Below, in pieces: positions 36,300 to 47,900 of a stretch of DNA of 64,000 nt. Origin of the DNA: Capniomyces stellatus (taxonomy: Eukaryota > Kickxellomycota > Harpellomycetes > Harpellales > Legeriomycetaceae). The stretch is from positions 206,177 through 270,176 of the forward strand of contig LUVW01000018.1 of NCBI GenBank assembly GCA_001661515.1, read 5' to 3'. Every line of letters starts with the position of its first letter. The stretch's first letter is position 1. The notes under the pieces are model-generated. The model saw only the letters and a program-made list of their open reading frames with translations. It was not told the DNA's origin and made no database searches. A program made the translations under genes and the position numbers.

Positions 36300-38217
36300 T
36301 TAAGCAAGCAAGTTACGGCCAGTCATCTCATCTGGGATTGGAATGCCCATATGAGCCAAAATTGTAGGCGCAACATCACAAAGAGCATCGAGCTCAGAGT
36401 CAGCTGGAATAAGCTTGACATCCTTTGAAGCGATGTTCAAGGGAACTCTGGAGCAAGTATGTGCGGTATGTGGAGATCCGTCTTCGGCAACCATTTTCTC
36501 GGCATTTCCATGGTCGGTAGTAACGAACAGGGTGTAACCGTTCTTTTTGCAGCTTTCGTAGATGACGCCAATAGCCTTGTCGGTTGCATCGACAGCTTGC
36601 ACGGCCTCCTTGTACATCCCGGTGTGGCCAACCATATCTGGTGGAGCAAAGTTACACATTACAAATGGGTAATTTCCTGAGCTTATTTCGGCGGCAACAG
36701 AGTCGGCAACTTCCATTGCTGACATTTCGGGTTTCAAGTTGTAGGTTGCAACTTTTGGTGATGGAACAAGAACTCGGTTTTCCTTGTCAAACTGAACCTC
36801 TGATCCTCCGTTGAAGAAGAATGTGACGTGGGCGTACTTTTCGGTTTCTGCCACGTGGCTCTGGGCAACCCCGTTCTTTGAAAGCCATTCAGCAAGCACA
36901 TTGTCCATCAACTGAGGTGGGAATGCGACTTCAAATGGAAATTCTGATTTATACTGCGTCATTGTAAACAGATCCAGCCCTTTTGGAACTTCTGAATCAA
37001 ATGGCGGTGGTGCGATTCCAAAGCTTTGAGCAATTTCTCTCATCCGGTCAGATCGGTAGTTAAAGAAAAACATCGTGTCATTTTCTCCAACAAGCCCAGC
37101 TTCATTCACAATAATCGGCTTTAAAAACTCGTCTGTTTCATCCCTCAAGTATCGGTCTGCAACTGTTTTAAGCGGATCAGTGCTTTTTTCGCCCTTCCCT
37201 GCAGTCATTCCTTCAAATGCTATCTGCACTCGCTCCCACCGTCTATCACGGTCCATAGCGTAATAACGCCCTGTTATTGTCGCTACCTTCCCGTAGTTTA
37301 TCCTATCGAGCTCATCCAACAGCTGTTGCAAGTATTTATCTATATCACCAATGTTCAGCAAACGTATTTAGTAACTGTTTAGCTAAATCAAACCTTCTAA
37401 TTTACCCAACAATATCTGCACATACATGGACAAGAGACTACGCATTAGGATATCTAACCAAGTAAAAAAAACAAAAAAAAAAGCAATGTAAATCAATACC
37501 TGTTGATCTGGGGTTAGTGTCGCGACCATCGCAGAAGAAGTGGATAAACGTTTCTGGAACTCCAGCTTCTTTAGCTGCACGCAGCAACCCAAACAGATGG
37601 TTAATATGACTGTGAACACCACCATCAGATATCAAACCGCATAAATGCAGACGTCCATTTTTTGACTTTGCAGTCTCAAATGCCTTTTTAATGTTTGGCA
37701 GTTTTCCAAACTCATTCTTCTTTAAGGCCAAGTCAATTCGAACAATGTCCTATTTTTTTATTATTTTTTTTGTTTTTAAATCATAACTAGTTTTAGTTTA
37801 GCTTCATTAAACACGAATAATTCAATTTTCCTAGTGAATACTTTCAGTAATTTTAAATTAAGCAAGCACAGCCAGGTTACAGAGCAACTCTGCTCTCAAT
37901 TGGCGTGCAATAGGTACTGGGTTGTAACTGGTGAAAGAATCATGTATTTAAATTTACTCGGTTCGAGCACTTACTTGGAAAACGATCCTTCCTGCACCAA
38001 TGTTCAAATGGCCAACTTCTGAATTTCCCATTAACCCATCAGGCAATCCAACAGCGTTTCCGTGAGCCAGGATTTCTCTGTATGGGTAATTTTCCCTAAG
38101 CGAATCCATAACTGGTGTTGGTGCATCACGAATGGCATCACCTTCTACAGTTTGATCTTTATTGATTCCCCAACCATCGATGCAGATCAAACAAACCTTG
38201 TTTTTTACATTTACCAT
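36300..38217 (-). CDS. 2,3-bisphosphoglycerate-independent phosphoglycerate mutase
   Basis: Three exons: 38217-37975, 37749-37500, 37339-36300; 510 residues, the usual length. It interconverts 3- and 2-phosphoglycerate in glycolysis and gluconeogenesis through a phosphoserine intermediate and two manganese ions (alkaline phosphatase superfamily). The catalytic Ser66 lies in [14 protein letters not shown]; metal ligands include Asp14 (IDGWG), and C-terminal DxxGH and TTDHGNAE motifs ([27 protein letters not shown]). DGRDTNP marks the substrate-binding domain. It is convergent with UBR7 (about 390 bp between stops). Yeasts use the unrelated cofactor-dependent enzyme; the independent type is usual in filamentous and early-diverging fungi. 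Confidence 0.96.
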
Positions 38218-39646
38218 TGTTGCTTTCTTTCCCTTTTTTAAAATTATTTCCTACTATCTGTGTAAATCTTGTTACAATTTAGTGAATAAAAAAAATGTCA
38301 CCTTAGTTTATACAAAGTGTATTAAAATTTCAGCAGCGTTTTTAACCAAGTTATATGCGACATTTATTCAGCGAATTTTGTTTATTGGAATTTTGTTGAA
38401 ACTAGGCTGATTTATTTATACTTTAGAAAATTTTCTTTGTTGGAACAAAAATATTTTAAAGGTAGGACTTTGGTCCTTATCGGGTTCAGAAAAACTGATA
38501 CCTATTTTGATTTGGCACTAACTTGCCGCTAAAAACAAACAAGCTTAGTTGTTCATCGATTAGTAGTTTAGCCCACATTAGTAACAAACCTTGCCAATTT
38601 TTTTCCCATTTTATTTTTAGGTAACTCCCTCTTTTAATAATTAAAGGGCTTTCAAGCAGTTTTCAAACTTTTACTGCTGAAAAATGACTAGTAAAGCAGA
38701 AAAACGATGACTTTTCAATAGTTTGGATGAGCAACCCAGCTCGTAACCAAATTTGTTTAACAATGTTTTACCAAAATAAGCGTTTTTGTTTACTCTGGTG
38801 TGTCCGAGAGTGAAGGTTAACCAAGTAATTGAAACCTGCTAAAAAAAAAGTGTGTTATTTTTGGTGATATAAAACATGTTATTTGTTTGAATCACACCCA
38901 CCACCATATTAAAGCGTCAAAAATCCCAATCAATAATTAACAAAATAAATATGGCGCTTATTTTGATCATGTCACTTTCCAACTTTTTATTTGGCATTTT
39001 AATGTTGGCTTTAAAACCAAAAAAAACAAAAACAAAACGTGTTTGAATATACAATTGGTTGCATTTTATTTGTTATTATTGCATTTTGGAAGCTTGTCCT
39101 TTGCCACACTCAAGCCAAAGCGATGTTTTAGCTGCGAAAAGGGTGTTACCACTCACTAGTTATTTCTGGTAGGTACAGTTTAACAGCCAATATAGGTCGC
39201 CTCTACTCTTTAAAGTTGACATTTTGTTATTTGCTTGCGCTTTATTCTACTTTCAACAGTGCTATATCATTTATTTTTATCTTTTTATTATCTTTTGTTT
39301 GGCATACTTTAACGACACCAAATTGTGACTAACTTATTCTATTTCGGGCAAACTGTTAATGGTATACCACTTTGAAAACAAAACGAAGCGGCGTATTTTT
39401 AAAGACGAACTGGGAAATAATAATAAAAGTACAAAAAAAAATATATAAATCCCAGTGTATCAACCAACTACAGTAAAGAATACATTTTCAGCGAAGTAGT
39501 CTCAGCTAGTAATAATATTTAGTTAGTTGTTGGTAAAGCATTTTTTTTCATGACTGTCGCTCAACTTGCAGTAGTTTAGTTGTGCTGTCATTTCTTGCAT
39601 ATAATATTCACGATATAATGGCTTTTAGGTCTTAAAAAAACAATCG
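38218..39646. other. Intergenic region between two minus-strand genes
   Basis: About 1.4 kb, AT-rich. It should include the phosphoglycerate mutase promoter (near 38220-38500) and the 3' flank of the TTES gene. No gene or RNA recognised. Confidence 0.5.
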
Positions 39647-42600
39647 TTAGGCTGTCAGTCTGCCAAGACTTTGGGAAAATAGCCACTTGTTGACCACCAA
39701 GTTTACAACTGTGCTACGGTACTTGAACTTGATGGAATCAAGCATGTGGTACACGTCTGGAGTTTTATCCACACAGTTGTTGTGTCTATGCGGGTCACTA
39801 TGGTATCTGTATTTGTGTTTGTAGTAGCGTTTGGCACTGTCAATATAAAGCTTTGTCATGCTATTTTTGATCTCTGAGTGCATAAGCTCAAAACCAAATA
39901 GTCCTGGAAATATTTTGTCAATTCTGGTTAGAATATCATCCATATATTGTTTGATGGCCATGTTGTTTGTGGAGACCGATATTAGGTATGTGTTGTTGGT
40001 TTTTAGGATATTGACAGCTAAATCAACACTACTAGGTAATAAACTAATGCGAATGTTATTACGACTGTTTGGTATAGTTCCAGGAGCTGATCTCAAGTTG
40101 CCCAGTCTGTAATAATTCCTTCTATCGAGTTGGTTTCGGGGTTTGTCAACCAAACTGCTTTGTAAAAGCTTGGTTATATTAAAATTACCTTTTTTAAAGT
40201 TGGTATCGGCCGAACTTTTACTTGTGTCAACCAGCAGGCTATACAAGTAATCAAAGAACATCAGCTTTTCAAGATCAGTGATTTTGGCTGCTTTAAAGTC
40301 CAAAAACAGATCAACTGATTTTTTATCAATCTGTAAATAGCCATTGGCCAATTTCTCGTTTAAAAACACAAACCGGGAATCACACATTGGTAGCTTGTTT
40401 TTGAATAGTATCTTGATTGTTTCACTGCTGCGCTCGAATATTCTAAACGTCTTGGGAGTGTAACCATTATACTCGATGTTGTGGCCTTCAAAGGGGTTGG
40501 TTATGGTGATAGATAGTGTTTCATGTACCTCGTTATTATAGGAGTATTCGTTGTTACAAATTAGTAATGGTATAGCGTTGTCTGCGTAACATGAGCTTTT
40601 AAATAGCGATCTGTGTTTGGAAAGGGAGGTGATGTTGTATTTAGGTGAATCGATAATCTGGCTGGGATCCGAGTTTAGCAAAAACGGTAATATTGAGAAA
40701 TTATCTGGGTCATCTTGAGTTACCACACTTTTAAACAATAAGGGGTGTGAGCTTGAAAAGTTATTGTAAGTGGTAAAAAAGTTGAAAGTATTGATTAGTA
40801 AGCTTGATAATTTGCTAGTAAAGTTGTGAATGGTATGGTAGTTTGATATAATAACAATAGGAGTGTTGAATTCGTGACTATGTGTATTAATAGGTAGTAT
40901 TGGCAAGTTTTGGAACGAAGGGGTAAAAGTAGATGTCAAACTCAAATCGGGGCGTTGATAATCTGATGAGGTAATAGTGGAATAGCCAAAAGTAGAGTAC
41001 GTATATGTGTACGTGTAGTGTGGGTGTGAGGGTGTAGATGTACTTTCAACATTAGTAGTATGATGAACTGGCAAATATGATGTCGTTGATGAAAACTGCA
41101 TAATACTACTTGATGTAGTTAAAGACCCTGTCAAGAAGTATGTCGAACTAGATAGTGTAGAGGTTGACAATAATGAATGAAAAGTTGACTGTGATTTGTG
41201 TTTCGATTCAGTGGTTGACTCTGTTTTCGATTCTGTCGTCGATTTGTGTTTCGATTCAGTAGTTGACTCTGTTGTCGATTCGGTGGTTGATTTGTGTTTC
41301 GATTCAGTAGTTGACTCTGTTTTCGATTCTGTGGTCGATTCTGTGGTTGATTCTGTGGTCGGTTCTGTGGTTGATTCAGTTGTTGATTCTGTGGTTGATT
41401 CTGTGGTTGATTCTGTGGTCGATTCTGTGGTCGATTCTGTGGTTGATTCAGTTGTTGACTCTGTGGTCGATTCTGTGGTTGATTCTGTGGTCGATTCTGT
41501 GGTTGATTCTGTGGTTGACTCTGTGGTTGACTCTGTGGTTGATTCTGTGGTTGATTCTGTGGTCGATTCTGTGGTTGATTCTGTGGTTGATTCTGTGGTT
41601 GATTCTGTGGTTGATTCTGTGGTTGATTCTGTGGTTGATTCTGTGGTTGATTCTGTGGTTGATTCTGTGGTTGATTCTGTGGTTGATTCTGTGGTTGATT
41701 CTGTGGTTGATTCTGTGGTTGATTCTGTGGTTGATTCTGTGGTTGATTCTGTGGTTGATTCTGTGGTTGATTCTGTGGTTGATTCTGTGGTTGATTCTGT
41801 GGTTGATTCTGTGGTTGATTCTGTGGTTGATTCTGTGGTTGATTCTGTGGTTGATTCTGTGGTTGATTCTGTGGTTGATTCTGTGGTTGATTCTGTGGTT
41901 GATTCTGTGGTTGATTCTGTGGTTGATTCTGTGGTTGANTCTGTGGTCGATTCTGTGGTTGATTCTGTGGTTGATTCAGTTGTTGATTCTGTGGTTGATT
42001 CTGTGGTTGATTCTGTGGTCGATTCTGTGGTTGATTCTGTGGTTGACTCTGTGGTCGATTCTGTGGTTGATTCTGTGGTCGATTCTGTGGTTGATTCTGT
42101 GGTTGATTCAGTTGTTGATTCTGTGGTTGATTCTGTGGTTGATTCTGTGGTCGATTCTGTGGTTGATTCTGTGGTTGACTCTGTGGTCGATTCTGTGGTT
42201 GATTCTGTGGTCGATTCTGTGGTTGATTCTGTGGTTGATTCTGTGGTCGATTCTGTGGTTGATTCTGTGGTTGATTCTGTGGTCGATTCTGTGGTTGATT
42301 CTGTGGTTGATTCTGTGGTTGATTCAGTTGTTGATTCAGTTGTTGATTCTGTGGTTGATTCTGTGGTCGATTCTGTGGTTGATTCTGTGGTTGATTCTGT
42401 GGTTGATTCCGTTTTAGAGTCAGCGTTTTGTTCTGTTGCCAAATCAGCGTTTGGTTCTGTTTTCGAGTCAGCGTTTGGTTCTATTTTCGAATCAGCGTTT
42501 GGTTCTATTTTCGAATCAGTGTTTGTTGTATTGTATTCACGGCTTTCACTATCTGAGATTTGTCTCTTTATGTTTTTAACTGTAATTTCTTTTGGAGTTT

Positions 42601-42886
42601 TTTCTTCAAATATATCTGTTTTTTTGAACATCCCACTTTGCTTGTTTTTACTTAAAAGCTTGTGTATGTATTCGGTACCAGCATCCTTGAATTTATCATT
42701 TCTATATTTCAGTAAATTTGGCTTTATAGTCACATCTTTATTCTTGATACGATTTCTCTGTCTCATTTCACTATTACTCGATCTATTTTTTAATTCACTA
42801 TTATCATCACTATATGTGTACGAACTGACCGTGCTGATAATTATAAACACTGTCAGTGCTGCGATTGTGCGATTTATTATGTTCAT
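39647..42886 (-). CDS. Large secreted mucin-like protein with TTES tandem repeats
   Basis: A single open frame of about 1079 residues starting at an ATG at 42886. The N-terminus (about 1-22) is a signal peptide with hydrophobic IAALTVFIIISTVSS. A charged region and several IEPNADSK-type heptads follow. Then comes an array of about 100 TTES tetrapeptides, interrupted near its end by SKHKS units. A Ser/Thr/Tyr-rich segment follows, and then a C-terminal region of roughly 380 residues with ordinary composition and a few cysteines. No GPI signal or transmembrane tail is seen. The layout is that of a heavily O-glycosylated stalk carrying a globular end, as in fungal adhesins or wall mucins, but the C-terminal region is not recognised. 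One N (41939) and likely collapse make the repeat count uncertain. Confidence 0.75.
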   Translation of the reverse strand: MNIINRTIAALTVFIIISTVSSYTYSDDNSELKNRSSNSEMRQRNRIKNKDVTIKPNLLKYRNDKFKDAGTEYIHKLLSKNKQSGMFKKTDIFEEKTPKEITVKNIKRQISDSESREYNTTNTDSKIEPNADSKIEPNADSKTEPNADLATEQNADSKTESTTESTTESTTESTTESTTESTTESTTESTTESTTESTTESTTESTTESTTESTTESTTESTTESTTESTTESTTESTTESTTESTTESTTESTTESTTESTTESTTESTTESTTESTTESTTESTTESTTESTTESTTESTTESTTESTTESTTXSTTESTTESTTESTTESTTESTTESTTESTTESTTESTTESTTESTTESTTESTTESTTESTTESTTESTTESTTESTTESTTESTTESTTESTTESTTESTTESTTESTTESTTESTTESTTESTTESTTESTTESTTESTTESTTESTTESTTESTTESTTESTTESTTESTTESTTESTTESTTESTTEPTTESTTESTTESKTESTTESKHKSTTESTTESTTESKHKSTTESKTESTTESKHKSQSTFHSLLSTSTLSSSTYFLTGSLTTSSSIMQFSSTTSYLPVHHTTNVESTSTPSHPHYTYTYTYSTFGYSTITSSDYQRPDLSLTSTFTPSFQNLPILPINTHSHEFNTPIVIISNYHTIHNFTSKLSSLLINTFNFFTTYNNFSSSHPLLFKSVVTQDDPDNFSILPFLLNSDPSQIIDSPKYNITSLSKHRSLFKSSCYADNAIPLLICNNEYSYNNEVHETLSITITNPFEGHNIEYNGYTPKTFRIFERSSETIKILFKNKLPMCDSRFVFLNEKLANGYLQIDKKSVDLFLDFKAAKITDLEKLMFFDYLYSLLVDTSKSSADTNFKKGNFNITKLLQSSLVDKPRNQLDRRNYYRLGNLRSAPGTIPNSRNNIRISLLPSSVDLAVNILKTNNTYLISVSTNNMAIKQYMDDILTRIDKIFPGLFGFELMHSEIKNSMTKLYIDSAKRYYKHKYRYHSDPHRHNNCVDKTPDVYHMLDSIKFKYRSTVVNLVVNKWLFSQSLGRLTA
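41209..42417. repeat. 12-bp coding minisatellite (TTES array)
   Basis: About 1.2 kb of a 12-bp unit reading GATTCTGTGGTT on the plus strand (TTES on the minus strand). Synonymous variants (GTC for GTT, CAGTTG for TGTGG) recur in blocks of several units, for example near 41380-41520, 41940-42060 and 42100-42230. This suggests higher-order duplications. One ambiguous base is at 41939. The array has no stop on the plus strand either, producing a long VVDS artefact frame. Confidence 0.95.
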
Positions 42887-44986
42887 TTTTAGTTATACTC
42901 GACTTTTACGGTTGAAGTGCAAGAGTATCACTATGTTCTTGAATGTTTAAACTTTACTAATACAGTTTTACTATTGCCAATATGTTGGCTATTCGGTATG
43001 ATTGCCAAGCTTTTAGGCTTATTTTTGAGTATTTATATTATTCTTAAGCTTGCTCTGAATGTAGCTTTCATTTTCGACTAAACACAAATGTTTTATTTAA
43101 AACCTATTTTCTAAAGATGCATACCTTTGACTAAAACGTAGAGCTAAATTACAGCGCTGCATTACTACAAGTTTAATATGTATGTATGTAGTCGTGTCTG
43201 TTTTTTTATTTGAGAGACGGCTAATTTTTATTGATCTACAGTTTGGTTTTATTAATTTGATTATACTTGTATATTAAACTCAAAGAAAATTAGTTGAGAG
43301 ATTTATTTTTGGTTTCTTTCTTAAAAACACATCAAATCAACCTTTGAATGCGATTCTCAGTTAGATAGGATTTACTTTATTAAAACTATGATCCAAGTCG
43401 GAAATTTAATCATCACCGTGTTATTTGGCAAGCCTACAATTTCTTATTTGTATTAGTTTATTATTTAATCATGCCTAACCGGGTCATATCAACGTTTAGT
43501 CTATACCAAGTAGCGGTGTGTCTGGCTGTCGTGAGTTTAGTGCTGTTTTAATATAATTAGTTTATAGCCTTGTTTTATGAATCACAGAGAAATGGATCTA
43601 TTATAAAAATATGCAGCCTGGGCGAGCTTTGATTGTATGATCTCTGATCTACACATTTTAATAACTAGAGATAGTGGTTCTTATTTAAACCTTGGTACAC
43701 AGTGAATATTAATAAACCAAAGAGCGTAATGCGTGGATGCTTTATTCAGCTAGCTAAGTGTATTTTCTAACACCAGTGTACTAGTAGAGATGACACTGGA
43801 GTAAATGTTATAGACTGTTGTTGCAATGATATGAAGAATATTTCGCTAGCTTAAAGGCAGTATAATATCCAACAGGGACAAAGAAAGTATGTATCAAGCA
43901 AGTGGTGTTATAAAAGACAAACGATTATCTTTTTTACTAGAGCAACATAATTTTACGCGTATTTGCATTACGTAATCAATACTATGGATGATTTTACTGA
44001 ATTGCCAAGAGGTTTGAATCTACTCTTTAAAATCGAAGGTGGAGGGGGTAATTTCCAACTGTTTATTGGTAATAAAAATCTTGGCTTTAGCAAAAGTGAG
44101 GATTAAGACCATATCCCAGTGTCATTAAAAAACTAGCCTACAAAAGCAAAACCAGATAATCCAATAATAATAGATATGGTATTAGTTGATCAGCGACTAT
44201 GTACTATGTAATGCAAGATTGGCAGCTGGTATAAAACTAGGTCTGTTTAACGCCAGACCAAGACGGCTTGATGCCAACAGATATTATTTATTGACTTTGC
44301 TTTTTAATTTGGGGAAAGTTCTAAAGCCAAGAATTCTAGTTTTTCTTTCTAGTTCATTTCAATTTCAAATGACTTTTTTGGTTTCAATTTTAGATTGGTC
44401 GTTTAAATCTACTCAATCCTTTTGCGCCTTATTCGTTGGAATTCTCGACATTATTATATTTAACATTGCGCTTTGTTTTAATTTACGAAATCTTAACAAT
44501 TAAACTGAATAAATAAGCCAAGATTGGAATGTGCCAAATGGTTTGATAGTTCACAATGGTAATAATAAAGACCTAAAAACTGATGGCATTAGTTTAAAGT
44601 AACAGTTATCCTAATTACCAATAAAAAAACAAAAAAACTAAAGGCCTAACGTTTTTTTCATTAGCTATAAAGCCTTTTCGACTAAAACAAGTTAGAGGAG
44701 AGTGTATAAAGTAAAAGCTTGAAGAAAAAGAGAAAGAAAATACAAACATAAAAGTCTAAAATACATTTAGTTGTGTAGTTGTAATCTGTTTGAGAAGGAA
44801 AATTCGAATTTCTTAATTTTACTTGAACACAAATATCATTTGTATTAGAGACGCAGTATTGGCCAGTTATACCGATAACATTATCATACCATTTACTTTT
44901 TGCTTTATAAAAAGAGCTAGACCAAAATAACTAAATTCAAACAATACAACGGGAAGGCATCAAATAAGAGAGAATAGTGATATAAA
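42887..44986. other. Divergent intergenic region, TTES gene and SLA2
   Basis: About 2.1 kb. A TATAAAT-like sequence in minus orientation near 43031-43037 could serve the TTES gene. A 40-codon ATG frame at 43984-44106 and an ATG-less frame at 44186-44503 were seen but show no family signal. No RNA gene recognised. Confidence 0.45.
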
Positions 44987-47900
44987 ATGAACAGAGGCCA
45001 ATTATCACTCAGGGCGGGTGATCGGATAAGTGCTGAAAGGGACTTGATGACTGCCATCAAAAAGGCCACCTCGAACGATGAAACCGCGCCCAAGCAAAAA
45101 CATGTTAGGAGTAAGTGGAAGAATACAAAAACAGACCTTCGCACCCTGGAGTTTGGGCCATAGTGCTTCTAACGGATTTTTTTAGATTAATGTGTTGAGT
45201 GATTTAATGGAAATGGTGCAGGATTGCCAATAATTTTGACCAAAACTTAAATATCAACCGAAACGTGGCAATTTCTATTACGTATACGGGGCTTTGATGC
45301 CAAAACAATACTAATTTTTGCGCTAAAATGATAAAAAAAAAAAAAAAAAAAAAATGAATTTTAGAGATTATTGTATTTACATGGGATTTTAAAACCTCAA
45401 TGCCAGTTTGGGGAGGACTTCAATCACAGCCTTTACTCGGAGACGAGGTTTCTTGCTTTAAAGGTCTGATTACTATACATAAATTCATCCGCAATGGGTC
45501 TCCAGCAGTAAGTAGAAGAAAGGATTGATTGTAAAGCGATAAAACGCGTGTGGTTACATATAGTTGGGAGTAATTTGGTGAGCATATATAGTTTTCAAGA
45601 TAATATAATGGGCTATATGATAAATAAACATAATCTGGTTGCTGTAATAACAGTGTATTGTAGAAGCACTCCAAAAGATATCATTTTTGGAGACTTTAGG
45701 ACGAAGTGGGTCGCAAGGGGGATGGAGAGGTAGTGTTTCGGTTTATTACTATAGAAAAAAAGGAACATAATATAGATAAAGATAATCAAGTTGGTTACTT
45801 TTTACTATTAATGTCTTGGGTATTGGTTTAAAGTGATTGGGTTAACTGTAATTTAGGGTACGGAATTCTTATTCATGCGTATGTAAACTACATATTGGCG
45901 AAGCTTGAATACCACAGACTCCACCCAGAGTTTAATGGATGCTTTGATTACGAGGAATATGTTAGCTTGAGGGGAACTTATGACCCTAATGAAGGGTAAG
46001 CTATATAATATATATCAATACACTTTGCAACCAATTTGCAAGTATATAGTAACAGAGTCGAGCTATTAGACGGAAAGCCAACCAAATGAATAATTGAATA
46101 AATGAGAAATGAATAATGAATAATGAATAATGAACAAATGAAAAAATGATAGGTACGAGACGATAGCAGATCTTATGAGTCTTCAAGATCGGCTTGATGA
46201 GCTGCAAAGGTTGATATTCCGTAATTTTACACCAGGATCAAATAACGAGTGTAAAATATCAGCACTTGTGCCATTGGTAGAAGAAAGCTATGGTGTATAT
46301 AAGTTTGCGACTAGAATGCTGATTGCCATGCATCAACGTAAGAATTTAGACACCAGGATGTGAATAAAGGCGATGGTGATATAATCTTTGCTGTTGGAAC
46401 TATATTAGGGAGTGGGGGGGGGGATAGAGTTATTTGTTTTGTTTTTGCAATATTGATAGAGTGAAATAAAAAAAAAATGTAATTAAAAATTTAGGTGTCG
46501 ATGGAGCTGACGAGGCACTTGGACCGCTGAGGACACGATACAATTCACAGCATCACAGGTTGAGAAAGTTCTATTATGAATGTTCAAAACTGAGGTATCT
46601 GACGAGTTTAATTACGGTTCCAAAGTTGGGAGAGGATGCGCCGAGTCTTGTTGGGGGAGATGAGTATATTCCACCAGATGTCCCAGAAAAGCCAACGTCG
46701 CCAGAGGCCAACAGATCGGCTATTGACGCTGAGCGGGCACTTCAAGAGCAAAGAAGACAGGAACAGGAGAGCCGAATGAAGGAGCAGCAGCTTCTAGAGC
46801 AGCAGCGTTTGGAGCAAGAGCGGATGATGATTGAGGAGCAAACGAGAGAGTTCCAGCGATTTGAGAACGAGAAGAGGCTTATGGAGCAAGCGGCGCGAGA
46901 GCAACAGGTGCAGATGGAGCAGCAGGCGCGTGAGCAGCTGAGAATTGAGCAGGAGAGATTGATGATTGAGCAGAGCGCGCTTGAGCAGCAACGGCAGTTT
47001 GAAGAGATGCAGAGACAAAGGCAGCTGGCCGAACAAATGCAGCTGGAGCAGCAGAGGCAGGTTGCGGGGAGAATTCAAGAGGGCGAGGCGCAGATCAGGA
47101 TGCTGAAGGCAGCGAATGATAGAGGCAACCAGACAATTGCAGAGTATGCGAACCGGGTGCATATGTTGGAGCAGCAAATGATTCAGCAGAACCAGCTCCA
47201 CCAGCAAAGCGATGCCAGTAAGGAGGAGGTGCTTCGTACACTGCAGTCACAGATTGACCAATGGAAGCAAAAGTACGAAGCCTTGGCCAAGCTGTATGCA
47301 CAGCTGAGACAGGAGCACCTGGACCTGCTGGGGCGATACAAGCAGACCAGCCTTAGAGCAGCACAGGCCGACGAGGCGATATTTAATCTGGAACAGATGC
47401 AGGAGTTTGTCAAGTCGAAAAACCTGGAGCTGACAGAAATGATGACGGAACGAGATAGCGCACGTGATGAGGCGGCGAGACTGCAGAGAAGGTATGCGGA
47501 TGACCTTGCGAGACTTGAACAAGAGTTGTTGGAGTCCAACAGGGTGATTCAGGAAAAGTCGCTGCTGTTTGAGCAGGAGCTGGCCAATGTTACTACCAGG
47601 CTTAATTCCGAAAAGGACGATTTGGCTACACAGGTTCACAGATTCAAGAAAGAGTCTCAGAACTGCCGTAGAGAGCTGGATGACTTGCAAGCCAGCACGG
47701 AACAGACCAACCTGCTTAAGGACGAGGAGATAGCTGTGCTGCAAGCAGGGATGGACCAGAGCATCATGGCCTTGGCAAATGCTCAGCAGCAAGCGCGTGG
47801 GTCGCAGAGTGACTTGCAGATCAGAATCAACCAGATGAATGCAGAGTTTGCAGCCAAACTGCTCAGGATTTTGGATTCGATTTTGCAAAACTGCGCTGAC

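Noticed and set aside
41196..42950. Long plus-strand frame of VVDS repeats opposite the TTES gene
   Set aside because: It is the antisense reading of a 12-bp array with no stop codons; the minus strand has the signal peptide and the non-repetitive C-terminal region.
43984..44503. A 40-codon ATG frame and a 105-codon ATG-less frame upstream of SLA2
   Set aside because: No splice arrangement joined them into a sensible protein and no homology was seen.
46794..47888. Minus-strand Leu-rich frames opposite SLA2
   Set aside because: Shadows of the Gln/Glu-rich coiled-coil codons (CAG/GAG read as CTG/CTC).
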